NCBI GenBank assembly: GCA_002305805.1
Contig: DBQY01000016.1
Span: 182,341-246,340 of the forward strand
Direction of reading: 5' to 3'
Source of the DNA: Atopobium sp. UBA1382
Lineage (GTDB): Bacteria; Actinomycetota; Coriobacteriia; Coriobacteriales; Atopobiaceae
Length of the DNA stretch: 64,000 nt
Below the pieces are notes generated by a model. The model had not been told where the DNA came from and made no database searches. It saw only the letters and a list, made by a program, of their open reading frames with translations. A program made the translations under genes and the position numbers. This document shows, one piece after another, positions 16,432 through 23,756 of this stretch (position 1 is its first letter; every line of letters begins with the position of its first letter).

Positions 16432-17025
16432 CTAGAGCGTCTGACGAGTATCGCAGTACGAGCACGTTACGGTTGAGCCTGCACGTCCGGTGATCGGGGC
16501 GTGGCAGCCTACGCACTTCTTGGTGACATTGGCGGGCCGCTCCTTCTGTGCGGCGCCTTTGGGCTGCCGTCCGCCTCCAAAGATGGAGCCAACCAAGTCC
16601 CTGGCCCCGTCAACGACGTTGGATATTTCGGGAGGAAGGTTGTCCTCTGCCCCTATGCTGGACAGGTCCCCGTCGGCGGCTTGTGCGATGGCGCGTGCCC
16701 ACCGCTCGGCCAGGCGTCGCGGGTTGGCCGGGAAGTACAGCGTGGTGGTCTCGTCCTCAAAGGCGGCCTGCAGACAGTGGCTGGAGCGGTACTTGATGGC
16801 AAAGACCTGTGGAGCGTCGTTCTGCCGTCGGATCTTTTCGAGTGGGCACCGCTTGAGCATCCGCGTCTTTTTGAACAGGCCCTGAGAGGCGCTTGCAACG
16901 AGAATGAGGTTCTGATTGGTAAGCACAAGCTCGTCAAGGTCCTCGCCGCCCGCGTCATTGCCCAGCTTGACCGACTGCTCCTGCATGACAACGAGCTCTC
17001 CCGGAGCGAGATTGTAGTCCTCCAC
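16432..17025 (-). CDS. PH-like domain protein with C-terminal zinc ribbon
   Basis: 197 residues from the GTG. Residues about 1-120 look like a bacterial PH/GRAM-type beta domain (LTNQNLILVAS, then CPLEKIRR). The end holds two CxxC pairs (CVGCHAPITGRAGSTVTCSYCD), a zinc ribbon like those of YdjI-associated proteins. The GTG is preferred over an ATG nine codons upstream because GGAGGG lies at the right distance, while the ATG has no ribosome site. It is the first gene of a two-gene unit with SPFH-SHOCT. Function unknown; membrane-lipid or stress sensing is a guess. Confidence 0.65.
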   Translation of the reverse strand: MEDYNLAPGELVVMQEQSVKLGNDAGGEDLDELVLTNQNLILVASASQGLFKKTRMLKRCPLEKIRRQNDAPQVFAIKYRSSHCLQAAFEDETTTLYFPANPRRLAERWARAIAQAADGDLSSIGAEDNLPPEISNVVDGARDLVGSIFGGGRQPKGAAQKERPANVTKKCVGCHAPITGRAGSTVTCSYCDTRQTL

Positions 17026-17077
17026 CTGACCCTCCGTTTCTGCATGTCTCATTTCATGCTAGGAGGGAAGATCCGGC

Positions 17078-17104
17078 GTTTCCTCAGTTGCTAACTGAGG
17101 AAAC
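17078..17104. promoter_or_regulatory. 27-bp palindrome between divergent genes
   Basis: GTTTCCTCAGTT, GCT, AACTGAGGAAAC: a perfect 12-bp inverted repeat located between the PH-like gene (minus) and the DUF6591-like gene (plus). It shares CTCAGTT/AACTGAG halves, in the opposite order, with the palindrome before the kinase gene. A joint operator for both transcripts is plausible. Confidence 0.55.
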
Positions 17105-17171
17105 TGGTTGTCAGGCAAATCACAATGCTTGCAGATTGGATTTCGTTCAGGTTCGTTGGATGGAGGGCCGT

Positions 17172-18221
17172 ATGGACTGGGAACCTGCGAGCAAGAGCGC
17201 CGACAAGCCAAAGGGTAAGAAGAGGCGTGGCCGCCTCATTGCCGTCGTGATCGTGGTGCTGCTCGTAATCGCTGGCGTCTCCCGCTGCGGAGGCGGAGGA
17301 GACGAGCGCCTTGACTGGCCCACGAGCGGGCTTGCGACGATGCTGCCGAAGCCAGAGTCCGGTGTAGGGAACGTTGTGATCAACGACAACGAGAAGTTCT
17401 CGGCAAGCGTTGATGGATACACGCAGGAGCAGTTTGACTCCTACGTAGCGCAGTGTCAGGAGAAGGGTTTCTCGGTTGAGGCCACGTCAGACGTGGATGA
17501 GCTCGATGCATATACCGAAGACGGACATCACCTAACCTTGCATTTCTACGACTCGCTTGAGAACATGGACATCAATCTCGAGGCACCGATTGAGATGGGC
17601 ACGATTTCCTGGCCTACTGCTGGTGCCGGCTCGTTGGTGCCTGCGCCCACTTCAACGACGGGCAGTATCGACTCCGACAGCTCGGGGTTCTTCTTTGCCT
17701 ACGTGGGCGAGACGAGTGCGGAGGACTATGCGGCCTACGTTGACGCATGCTCTTCGGCGGGGTTCAACGTTGACTACGACCGCGGCGACACGTGGTACGG
17801 CGCCGACAACGCGGACGGCGTCTCGCTGCGGGTCGAGTATCGCGGCTTCAACACCATGTCGGTCAGCGTGGACGCGCCCGATGGCGCGGAGGCTGAGCCC
17901 GTGGCAGAGGGCGAGACGGCGACCACGGAGACGACCACGCCCAGCGCCGATGCATCGGGAGTCGACCCCGACTTCAAGGCGACCATGGACGGGTACGAGA
18001 GTTATGTCAACGAGTACATCGACTTCATGAACACGTACAACAGCGATCCCAACAATGTGGTGGGCATGCTGACGCAGTATAACGAGATGATGCAGGAGTA
18101 TGCCAACTGGGCCGAGCAAATTGAGGCCATCGACGAGAACTCTCTGTCGGCGGCGGACCTTGCCTACTACACGGAGGTTATGGGCCGGGTGAACGCCCGT
18201 CTGCTGGAGATTGGGCAGTAG
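17172..18221 (+). CDS. DUF6591-like membrane-anchored extracytoplasmic protein
   Basis: 349 residues. A basic N-terminus and one membrane helix (about 21-37) are followed by an outer region. Two related beta domains each begin with a W-P-x-x-G-x-x-x-x-P segment (DWPTSGLATMLPKPESG and SWPTAGAGSLVPAPTSTTG) and contain an F-x-x-Y/YVxxCxxxGF pattern, so the gene carries an internal duplication. A Thr/Glu/Pro-rich linker leads to a helical end (YNEMMQEYANWAEQIEAI). It resembles DUF6591 proteins by recollection. The Cys after the helix is not in a proper lipobox. GGAGG lies five bases before the ATG. Its place in the kinase block suggests an envelope role. Confidence 0.65.
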   Translation: MDWEPASKSADKPKGKKRRGRLIAVVIVVLLVIAGVSRCGGGGDERLDWPTSGLATMLPKPESGVGNVVINDNEKFSASVDGYTQEQFDSYVAQCQEKGFSVEATSDVDELDAYTEDGHHLTLHFYDSLENMDINLEAPIEMGTISWPTAGAGSLVPAPTSTTGSIDSDSSGFFFAYVGETSAEDYAAYVDACSSAGFNVDYDRGDTWYGADNADGVSLRVEYRGFNTMSVSVDAPDGAEAEPVAEGETATTETTTPSADASGVDPDFKATMDGYESYVNEYIDFMNTYNSDPNNVVGMLTQYNEMMQEYANWAEQIEAIDENSLSAADLAYYTEVMGRVNARLLEIGQ

Positions 18222-18250
18222 TCGAATAGCACGCTAGAATTCGACAAAAG

Positions 18251-18285
18251 GGGCGACGCGCCGAGACTGGCGCGTCGCCCGTTCT
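18251..18285 (+). terminator. hairpin terminator after the DUF6591-like gene
   Basis: GGGCGACGCGCC and GGCGCGTCGCCC form a perfect 12-bp stem with a 6-base loop 30 bp after the stop codon. The following GTTCTCG gives only a weak U-tract; an A-run before the stem means it could also act on the other strand. Confidence 0.65.
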
Positions 18286-18630
18286 CGTCTGCCCTAGGAA
18301 TCGGCTCGCTTGTGGCGGATTAACGTCATCGAAAGTGGGCGAGTGTCGCGGGATGGTATGAGACATGTCGTTTGCTTGGACTTGTCTCGCGCATGTCCCA
18401 TGTTCCGCATCTAGATTCATTGGGCTGTATCGCCTTGATGGGGGTGGATGCGATGAATTTAACTCTCAGAGTGGTTTTTGCACATCCTATAGAGGGGCTC
18501 GTTCTTTTGATGTCGGACCCACTAATGTGACAAAGGGGCGGTCCGCCAGGTGGCCGCTGAAACTCCCTCGCTTGAGCGCGACGACGACACGCGGCTCTTA
18601 TTCTTAAGATTGCAGTGGAATCACACAGGA
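18286..18630. other. non-coding stretch with lower GC
   Basis: No convincing gene is visible: the open frames are short, lack ribosome sites and resemble no family. Base composition is clearly less GC-rich than the flanks and continues into the two DUF4230-like genes. It may be remnant DNA from an acquired segment. Confidence 0.4.
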
Positions 18631-19224
18631 TTACACATCAACCCAGACGACCGAATATGTTTCGCCCACTAAATTACCGACGTTTGTTATGTATGATTCG
18701 AGCATGGTACGCGCTCGCTCTCGTGCTTGATGTTTGAGAGTCTCGTCTTGATCCGCTGACTGTCGCATACTTTCCTGTGCGCTGCTGAGAGCATCCGTCT
18801 TCTCTTCCGTTGTAAAATCGGTTAAGAAGCCGGTTTCGATCGCCGGCTCAGTTATGGAATCCTCGGCTACATCGACATCGAGTATTTCCGCCTGCGGAAG
18901 GGCGACAGTGACCACGTTCGAAGCGTCGGGTTCAGAGATGCTCACCTTACTAAAATCGATGCCGATTTCTACAACGCCGCTGTACTCAAACCACATGCGC
19001 TTGTAGCCGTGGTTGAAAGGACCGACTGCCTCATGCTCGGCCCGGGCAACGTTGTGATAATAAACTTCGAGCGTCGACAACTCACAGATGTATCCCGCGT
19101 TGGAGAACTCGGGCTTCTCGTCAGGGCTTTCGGTTGATGGTGAGCAGCCAGCCATGGAGGCAAAGATAAACATAATGGCAAGGAGCGAAATAAGAGAAAG
19201 CCTTACGTGCCCTCTAGCGTTCAC
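18631..19224 (-). CDS. DUF4230-like lipoprotein
   Basis: 197 residues. A signal peptide ends in lipobox MAGC (Cys27), so a membrane-anchored outer lipoprotein is expected. The body starts with ICELSTLEVYYHNVARAEHE and continues with a YSGVVEIGIDFSKVSI strand and a helical end, the pattern of DUF4230 proteins. The function of DUF4230 is unknown. The GTG start overlaps the stop of the preceding gene (GTGA), so the two are translationally coupled and probably form a pair. Codon use is noticeably less GC-biased than in the surrounding genes. Confidence 0.7.
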   Translation of the reverse strand: MNARGHVRLSLISLLAIMFIFASMAGCSPSTESPDEKPEFSNAGYICELSTLEVYYHNVARAEHEAVGPFNHGYKRMWFEYSGVVEIGIDFSKVSISEPDASNVVTVALPQAEILDVDVAEDSITEPAIETGFLTDFTTEEKTDALSSAQESMRQSADQDETLKHQARERARTMLESYITNVGNLVGETYSVVWVDV

Positions 19225-20129
19225 TGGCCTGCACCCCCCGATTCATCAACATTGGATTCTGAAGTGCTCGGCCCCATGCCGTCAAGCTCTCCGGGCCAAA
19301 TGAGCTCATAGTTCGTGTTCTCTATTAGCGGAAGGGTAAGTCCTTCTATTGTCATGCGGAGATTTGACTCGGCCGTTTCATAGATTTCACCCTGCCTGTT
19401 TATCTCAGAGGTGGCGTCAGCCTTGCAGAGCTGAATAATCTCATTGAGTTCGAGGCTCGGATTACTGGGCATATAGTCAAAGGAGGACTCATCAATGCTC
19501 GGTTCGCTCACGGTTATCTCAGGGATGAGAGGCATGACGGTCATCCTCTCATTATCAATTTCAAACTCTATATCACTCATATCAACGCCAGCCCTAACGG
19601 TCCCTGAGTAGTAAATTCGCTGTGTCACATTGCCGCCCTCATCGCGCACCTCGGCGATTCCGTTATAAACGTATCTGGCAGACGAAAGCCTGTCGACACC
19701 AATTGCTCTTTCGAGTTGATGGGAGGAAAGATATTCATTGCTGACATCTCCCTGCAGCGCCCCCGGAAGAAAGAGAACCCCTAGGGTGATGAGTATCGCG
19801 AGACCGACTAGTACGATTGGGATGGTCTTTGGAGTGAGGAGGGCGGACAAAACGGAGCCGCGTGCCTTGCGCCTCCGTATTTTCTCTTCGTACTTAAGGG
19901 TTTTACGGCGCTCGGCCTCAAGCTGACGCTCTGACTCGCTTGCCTTACTTCGAGCTTCGTATTGCTCGTTGTTTGCCATCGATTGGGACTGTTCCGCATG
20001 TCCCGGTATAGGGGTGTGGTAGCGGGACTCGCTGAGCCTACTGCGCCCGCCCCTCGATCCTCCGGCAAACCGTAGTTGTTCGAGCTCGGATTCTCTATCT
20101 TTTTCATCGTGACGCATGCTGTCCTGCAT
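19221..20129 (-). CDS. DUF4230-like protein with N-terminal charged region and one membrane helix
   Basis: 302 residues. A polar N-terminus (about 1-100), with an Arg/Lys/Glu-rich probable coiled coil just before the membrane, leads to one membrane helix (ITLGVLFLPG region, near residue 120). The outer domain contains ISSARYVYNGIAEV-type and YYSGTVRAGVDMSDIEF segments and resembles the lipoprotein that follows. Hence two paralogous DUF4230-like domains, one on a transmembrane protein and one on a lipoprotein. The ATG is fixed by GGAGG five bases upstream; longer readings add a low-complexity tail without such a site. GC content is lower than in neighbouring genes, suggesting transfer. Role unknown. 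Confidence 0.65.
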   Translation of the reverse strand: MQDSMRHDEKDRESELEQLRFAGGSRGGRSRLSESRYHTPIPGHAEQSQSMANNEQYEARSKASESERQLEAERRKTLKYEEKIRRRKARGSVLSALLTPKTIPIVLVGLAILITLGVLFLPGALQGDVSNEYLSSHQLERAIGVDRLSSARYVYNGIAEVRDEGGNVTQRIYYSGTVRAGVDMSDIEFEIDNERMTVMPLIPEITVSEPSIDESSFDYMPSNPSLELNEIIQLCKADATSEINRQGEIYETAESNLRMTIEGLTLPLIENTNYELIWPGELDGMGPSTSESNVDESGGAGQ

Positions 20130-20681
20130 CAGTTCCTCCGCGATTGGTGGGCACGCACGTCGGCAAGTGCGGCTATCGATCAGGCGAAATTGGCTGCTTT
20201 CAGATAACGCAATTTTGTCGCTTTCGAAGATTGGATGCCATAACGTTTTCGGTCGGCGTGCGCCGTCTTCCATTGTTATGGGCTGAGCGACGGCAGTCCC
20301 CTGATGCTTCTGGGCTGCTGCAGGTTGATAGCATAAAGAGCGGGAGAAGCGACCTGCCGATATATGAGTGTAAATGAGCTGTAGGGATAGAAATGGTCGG
20401 ACGATTTGCGATCTATGGTTACTGGGCTTGAATGGACACGGATGTTAGTAGCGAGCTGTCGGGAGTGGGGAGTATGGGTCGCCTGGCCCGACCCCATTTC
20501 GTAAGTGCGGATAGCCGCATTACGTGAAACGCCCGTCCTGTCGATTCATTCCGCTATACGGGAGCGGAGGCATGATTAGCGTATGGGCTAGCCGTCATTT
20601 CCCGCCTATTATCTGGGCGCGCACTAACGGGGGCACTTCTTGGCTCGTACGTCAACCGCGTGGACTGGAAAGGACTTTGGG
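20130..20681. other. 552-bp non-coding interval with lower GC
   Basis: No gene can be supported. A bulged hairpin lies at 20500-20524 (CGTAAGTGCGG, ATAG, CCGCATTACG). Short frames on both strands lack ribosome sites and family likeness. It should hold promoters for the divergent genes, but no clear -35/-10 pair stands out. Confidence 0.4.
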
Positions 20682-21071
20682 ATGCTCCGACTAACCGCCA
20701 ACCCCCTTACTAGCGTGGGTCCCATCAAGCTCGGCGCCGATCGCGAGGCCGTTCGCGAGGCTGCGGGCCCCGAGTTCGAGGAGTTTAGGAAGTCCCCATC
20801 CAGCGATAATACGACCGACGACTACGGCTCGTTCCACGTCTACTACGACGAGAACGACACCTGCGTCGCGGTGGAGGTGTTCCCGGAAATCGAGGTCGTG
20901 GTCGACGGAGAGGTCGTCTTCCCGACCACCCTGGACAAGGCCGCTGCCGTGATTCCCTCGCTCGCGCGCGACGACGACGGGCTGATCTCAACCGAGCAGT
21001 CAATCGGTGTCTACGCACCCTACGGCGAGATGGAGAGCATCCTGTTCGGCGTGCGGGGCTATTACGACTAG
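20682..21071 (+). CDS. hypothetical acidic cytoplasmic protein
   Basis: 129 residues from the ATG, no signal peptide or membrane helix. It opens with LTANPLTSVGPIKLGADREAVREAAG, a pattern seen in small immunity-like or SMI1-type hypothetical proteins where 'IxLGxxRxxVR' starts the fold, and ends GVRGYYD. I do not recognise the family. AAAGGA lies eight bases before the ATG; a TTG 14 codons upstream is a weaker choice. It is followed closely by the AIM24 gene, with one copy of the GTTCTTCTCGCC 12-mer in between. Confidence 0.55.
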   Translation: MLRLTANPLTSVGPIKLGADREAVREAAGPEFEEFRKSPSSDNTTDDYGSFHVYYDENDTCVAVEVFPEIEVVVDGEVVFPTTLDKAAAVIPSLARDDDGLISTEQSIGVYAPYGEMESILFGVRGYYD

Positions 21072-21073
21072 GC

Positions 21074-21085
21074 GTTCTTCTCGCC
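21074..21085 (+). repeat. GTTCTTCTCGCC 12-mer, copy 2
   Basis: Exact copy directly after the stop codon of the hypothetical gene and before the AIM24 gene. It is not part of a hairpin. Confidence 0.5.
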
Positions 21086-21160
21086 AACCGCCGAAAAGAC
21101 GCCCGCCATCCCGTGCGCCTGCCGCACGCTTGCCTCACCCAACCCGACCAAGGAGGCCCC

Positions 21161-21961
21161 ATGCGCATCTACAACTTCCTCGACAACGACGACGCAAAGA
21201 CCATCGCGGAGAAGAGCCCCTTCAAGGTGATCGAGTGGCAGCGCGATCTTTCGGTCCCGTACCTCGGGGCGCAGGCGGCCTACTTTGCCGCCAAGATGGA
21301 CGTGCGCCGTCGTCAGCTCGTGGCCCAGCTCGACGGTCGCACGGGCGTGACGCTGCAGGCAGGGGCCATGCAGTGGACGGCGGGCAGCATCCAGGCCACG
21401 ACGGGCGTCAAGGGCGTTGGGGACTTCTTCGGCAAGGCGCTCCGCGACTCAGTGACCGGCGAGTCGGCCATCAAGCCGGAGTATATGGGCGAGGGCACCA
21501 TCGTCTGCGAGCCCACGTATCGCCACATCCTGCTCATGAGTCCGCAGACGGAGATGGGCGGGACCATGGTCGTCAACGACGGGCTGTTCATGGCGTGCAC
21601 CTCGGACATCAAGCACCGCGCCATCATGGTCAAGCGCCCGAGCGCCATAGCCACGGGCAACGAGGGCCTGTTCAACCTCGGTCTGGAGGGAGCGGGCGTC
21701 GTGGCGCTCGAGTCCCCGGTCCCCGCGAGCGAGCTAGTTACCGTGGACCTCGAGGGTGACGAGCTCAAGGTGGACGGCAACTTCGCCATCGCCTGGTCCG
21801 ATGGCCTAAGCTTCTCGGTGGAGCGTAGCGGCAAGTCCTTGGTCGGCTCCGCGGTCTCGGGCGAGGGGCTGGTCAACGTCTACCGTGGCCGCGGGCGCGT
21901 GCTCCTCTCGCCGGTCGCGTCCCTCACGCCCAACCCCGACGCCGGCGCCGGCGAGGTCTAG
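21161..21961 (+). CDS. AIM24 family protein
   Basis: 266 residues, all-beta, no signal. The AIM24/TerD-associated double-barrel pattern is clear: RRRQLVAQLDGRTGVTLQAGAMQWTAGSI, then GEGTIVCEPTYRHILLM, a middle strand set with FMACTSDIKH, and the closing NVYRGRGRVLLSP. AIM24 proteins are named after a yeast mitochondrial inner-membrane protein; bacterial members are of unknown role and often sit in stress or signalling clusters. AAGGAGG lies four bases before the ATG. Its presence beside SPFH, PH-like and Ser/Thr-kinase genes fits a membrane-stress cluster. Confidence 0.85.
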   Translation: MRIYNFLDNDDAKTIAEKSPFKVIEWQRDLSVPYLGAQAAYFAAKMDVRRRQLVAQLDGRTGVTLQAGAMQWTAGSIQATTGVKGVGDFFGKALRDSVTGESAIKPEYMGEGTIVCEPTYRHILLMSPQTEMGGTMVVNDGLFMACTSDIKHRAIMVKRPSAIATGNEGLFNLGLEGAGVVALESPVPASELVTVDLEGDELKVDGNFAIAWSDGLSFSVERSGKSLVGSAVSGEGLVNVYRGRGRVLLSPVASLTPNPDAGAGEV

Positions 21962-22102
21962 AAATCTACGTAGGCGAACCGGACAGATGCAGACCGAACG
22001 AGAAGGCCGTCTCGTCGGTCTTGTCGACATGCCGTGCAGAAGGCGGCTCTCCAGGTCGCCACTGGGCTAGACTAAAGCCGCCACTCAACGGAAGGGAGCA
22101 CC

Positions 22103-23083
22103 ATGAACGAGCTGCAGCCACGACGTGAGGACGGGGTGTGGGCGGCAGGGCCCGTGACGCCTGGGGTCTACGATGGCGGCGAGCTCGTCTATGAGGAGTC
22201 TGCCGGGCTCATCGAGAGCCATCCGGTTGCGCGCTTTGCCCTTATCGGCCTTCTGATCGTTGCGATTCTGGTCTCGGTCCTGCCGGCGCGCGAGCACTTC
22301 TCCGACCCGTCCGCCTACCAGACGACCATCCAGACCCTCGACGAGAAGAAGACCAACGTCACCGTCATGATTGCCGTCGCCATGGGCGCCTCCGCCGGTA
22401 TCACGCTCATCCCCGACGACACCGGCACCCCGATTGCCGACAAGCTCGCCGACGTCGCGGGCGACCTTGCCATCGTCCTCGGTGCGCTCTATCTCGAGAA
22501 GTACCTGCTCACCATCTTTGGCACGGCGGCGTTTCTCGTCCTCATTCCCGCCGCCTGTCTGGCGCTGATCGCGTGGCTCGCGCTCTTTGACCGCTGGGCC
22601 ATTGCTCGGGTCCTCCCCAAGATCGCCGCACGCCTGGCGCTGCTCGGCCTCATCCTGGTGATCGCGGTGCCGGTGAGCACCGCCGTCACGCGTCAGATCG
22701 ACGAGACGTACGGAGACTCCGCCGCCATCATGGCGGACGTGTCCGGCGAGGAGGTCGACGAGATCGAGGAAGAGGAGTCCGAGAACTTCTTCGACACGAT
22801 CGCGAGACTCGCGCAGGATGCGTTCGAGGGGCTCACGAGCGTTCCCGAGACGGTCATGAATCAGGTGAATCGCCTGGTCGAGGGGTTTGCCGTCATGATC
22901 GTGACCTCATGCGTGATTCCGATTCTGGTCCTCGCGTTCTTCCTGTGGCTTGCGAACCTGTTCCTGGGCATCAACATCGAGGTTCCCATGCAACGACTGC
23001 GACGTCCTCGAGTGGCGAGGCGTCGTCCGGCAAAGGCACCCGTGAGCTCTGAGCTGAGCGCAAAGGGGCCCGAGCAAGACTGA
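22103..23083 (+). CDS. hypothetical multi-pass membrane protein
   Basis: 326 residues with about five membrane helices: near residues 45-62, about 90-105 (weak), 125-160 (two close together), 172-192 and 265-290. An acidic loop (EEVDEIEEEESENFF) precedes an amphipathic stretch and the last helix; the tail is basic (RRPRVARRRPAKAP). I do not recognise the family. GGAAGGGAG lies at good spacing before the ATG. It follows AIM24 by 141 bp on the same strand and may be expressed with it. Confidence 0.55.
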   Translation: MNELQPRREDGVWAAGPVTPGVYDGGELVYEESAGLIESHPVARFALIGLLIVAILVSVLPAREHFSDPSAYQTTIQTLDEKKTNVTVMIAVAMGASAGITLIPDDTGTPIADKLADVAGDLAIVLGALYLEKYLLTIFGTAAFLVLIPAACLALIAWLALFDRWAIARVLPKIAARLALLGLILVIAVPVSTAVTRQIDETYGDSAAIMADVSGEEVDEIEEEESENFFDTIARLAQDAFEGLTSVPETVMNQVNRLVEGFAVMIVTSCVIPILVLAFFLWLANLFLGINIEVPMQRLRRPRVARRRPAKAPVSSELSAKGPEQD

Positions 23084-23121
23084 GGCACGAGGGCGGCCCC
23101 GGTCGTCCCTCTCGCCGGCCT

Positions 23122-23700
23122 TCAGGCAAATGCGAGTACGTACAGCGCTGCGCCAAAGCCGGCTATGGACATAGCGGCCATGATGAGCGCGACAAGACTG
23201 ACGCCCCGGCGCACGATGAAGATCGCGGGTCGCCGTGGGTCAAGGTAGATGGGCCATGTCCCCGCGGCAGACATCCGCCGCGCCATCCGGGCACCAATGC
23301 TCTGGACCGATCTGCCGCGGTAGGAGGTCCCCTGAAACGCGTATGCGCAGACGGGATAGCGCAGCGTGGTGACCTGACCGGTCGGCACCTCCTCGCAGCC
23401 GAGATACTCCGCCTCGACGCTGGCCCGGCAAGCGAAGAGCGCATGAACGTTGTTGGCGGCGATGCAGGCAAACAGTGAGCCCATGGCAAGAAGGGCGCAG
23501 GCGGCAACGCATCTGTCCGACCCCGGCGCAAACGCAGCGAGCGCGAACGCAAGGGTGAATCCCAGCGCCATGGCAACGATGCCCGCGAAGACGATCGGGG
23601 CGTCGCGTCGGTTTCCTCGCCGGGCGATCGCAATGGCCGTCACATCAAAGAAGAGCGCCACAAAGAAGAGGGCTGCAAGTGCGCCCAGATCAAAGCCCAT
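23122..23700 (-). CDS. DUF3592-like membrane protein
   Basis: 192 residues. Three membrane helices in the first 90 residues and one at the end enclose a soluble part. That part has CEEVPTGQVTTLRYPVCAYAFQGTSYRG followed by GTWPIYLDPRRPAIFIVRRG, the layout of DUF3592 proteins (xYxPxYxFxxxG, then a PxxPxxxxxR-like segment). Function unknown. AAGGGAG precedes the ATG. It is convergent to the preceding membrane protein and lies downstream of the large reductase gene, separated by a strong palindrome. Confidence 0.55.
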   Translation of the reverse strand: MGFDLGALAALFFVALFFDVTAIAIARRGNRRDAPIVFAGIVAMALGFTLAFALAAFAPGSDRCVAACALLAMGSLFACIAANNVHALFACRASVEAEYLGCEEVPTGQVTTLRYPVCAYAFQGTSYRGRSVQSIGARMARRMSAAGTWPIYLDPRRPAIFIVRRGVSLVALIMAAMSIAGFGAALYVLAFA

Positions 23701-23716
23701 GCATACTCCCTTGCCG

Positions 23717-23750
23717 AGGGGCCAAAAGGGGCGCGCCCCTTTTGGCCCCT
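23717..23750 (-). terminator. 34-bp perfect palindrome, terminator of the reductase gene
   Basis: A stem of up to 17 bp, AGGGGCCAAAAGGGGCG and its exact complement with no spacer, starts 7 bp after the reductase stop. In RNA it would form a long hairpin with a tiny loop. No T-run follows on the minus strand. Confidence 0.6.
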
Positions 23751-23756
23751 GATTGA

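Noticed and set aside
18365..18607. 80-residue open frame in the low-GC gap
   Set aside because: No ribosome site, no recognisable domain and unlikely composition.
20144..20377. 77-residue open frame upstream of the DUF4230 pair
   Set aside because: Overlaps the probable leader of the opposite gene, lacks a ribosome site and has no family likeness.
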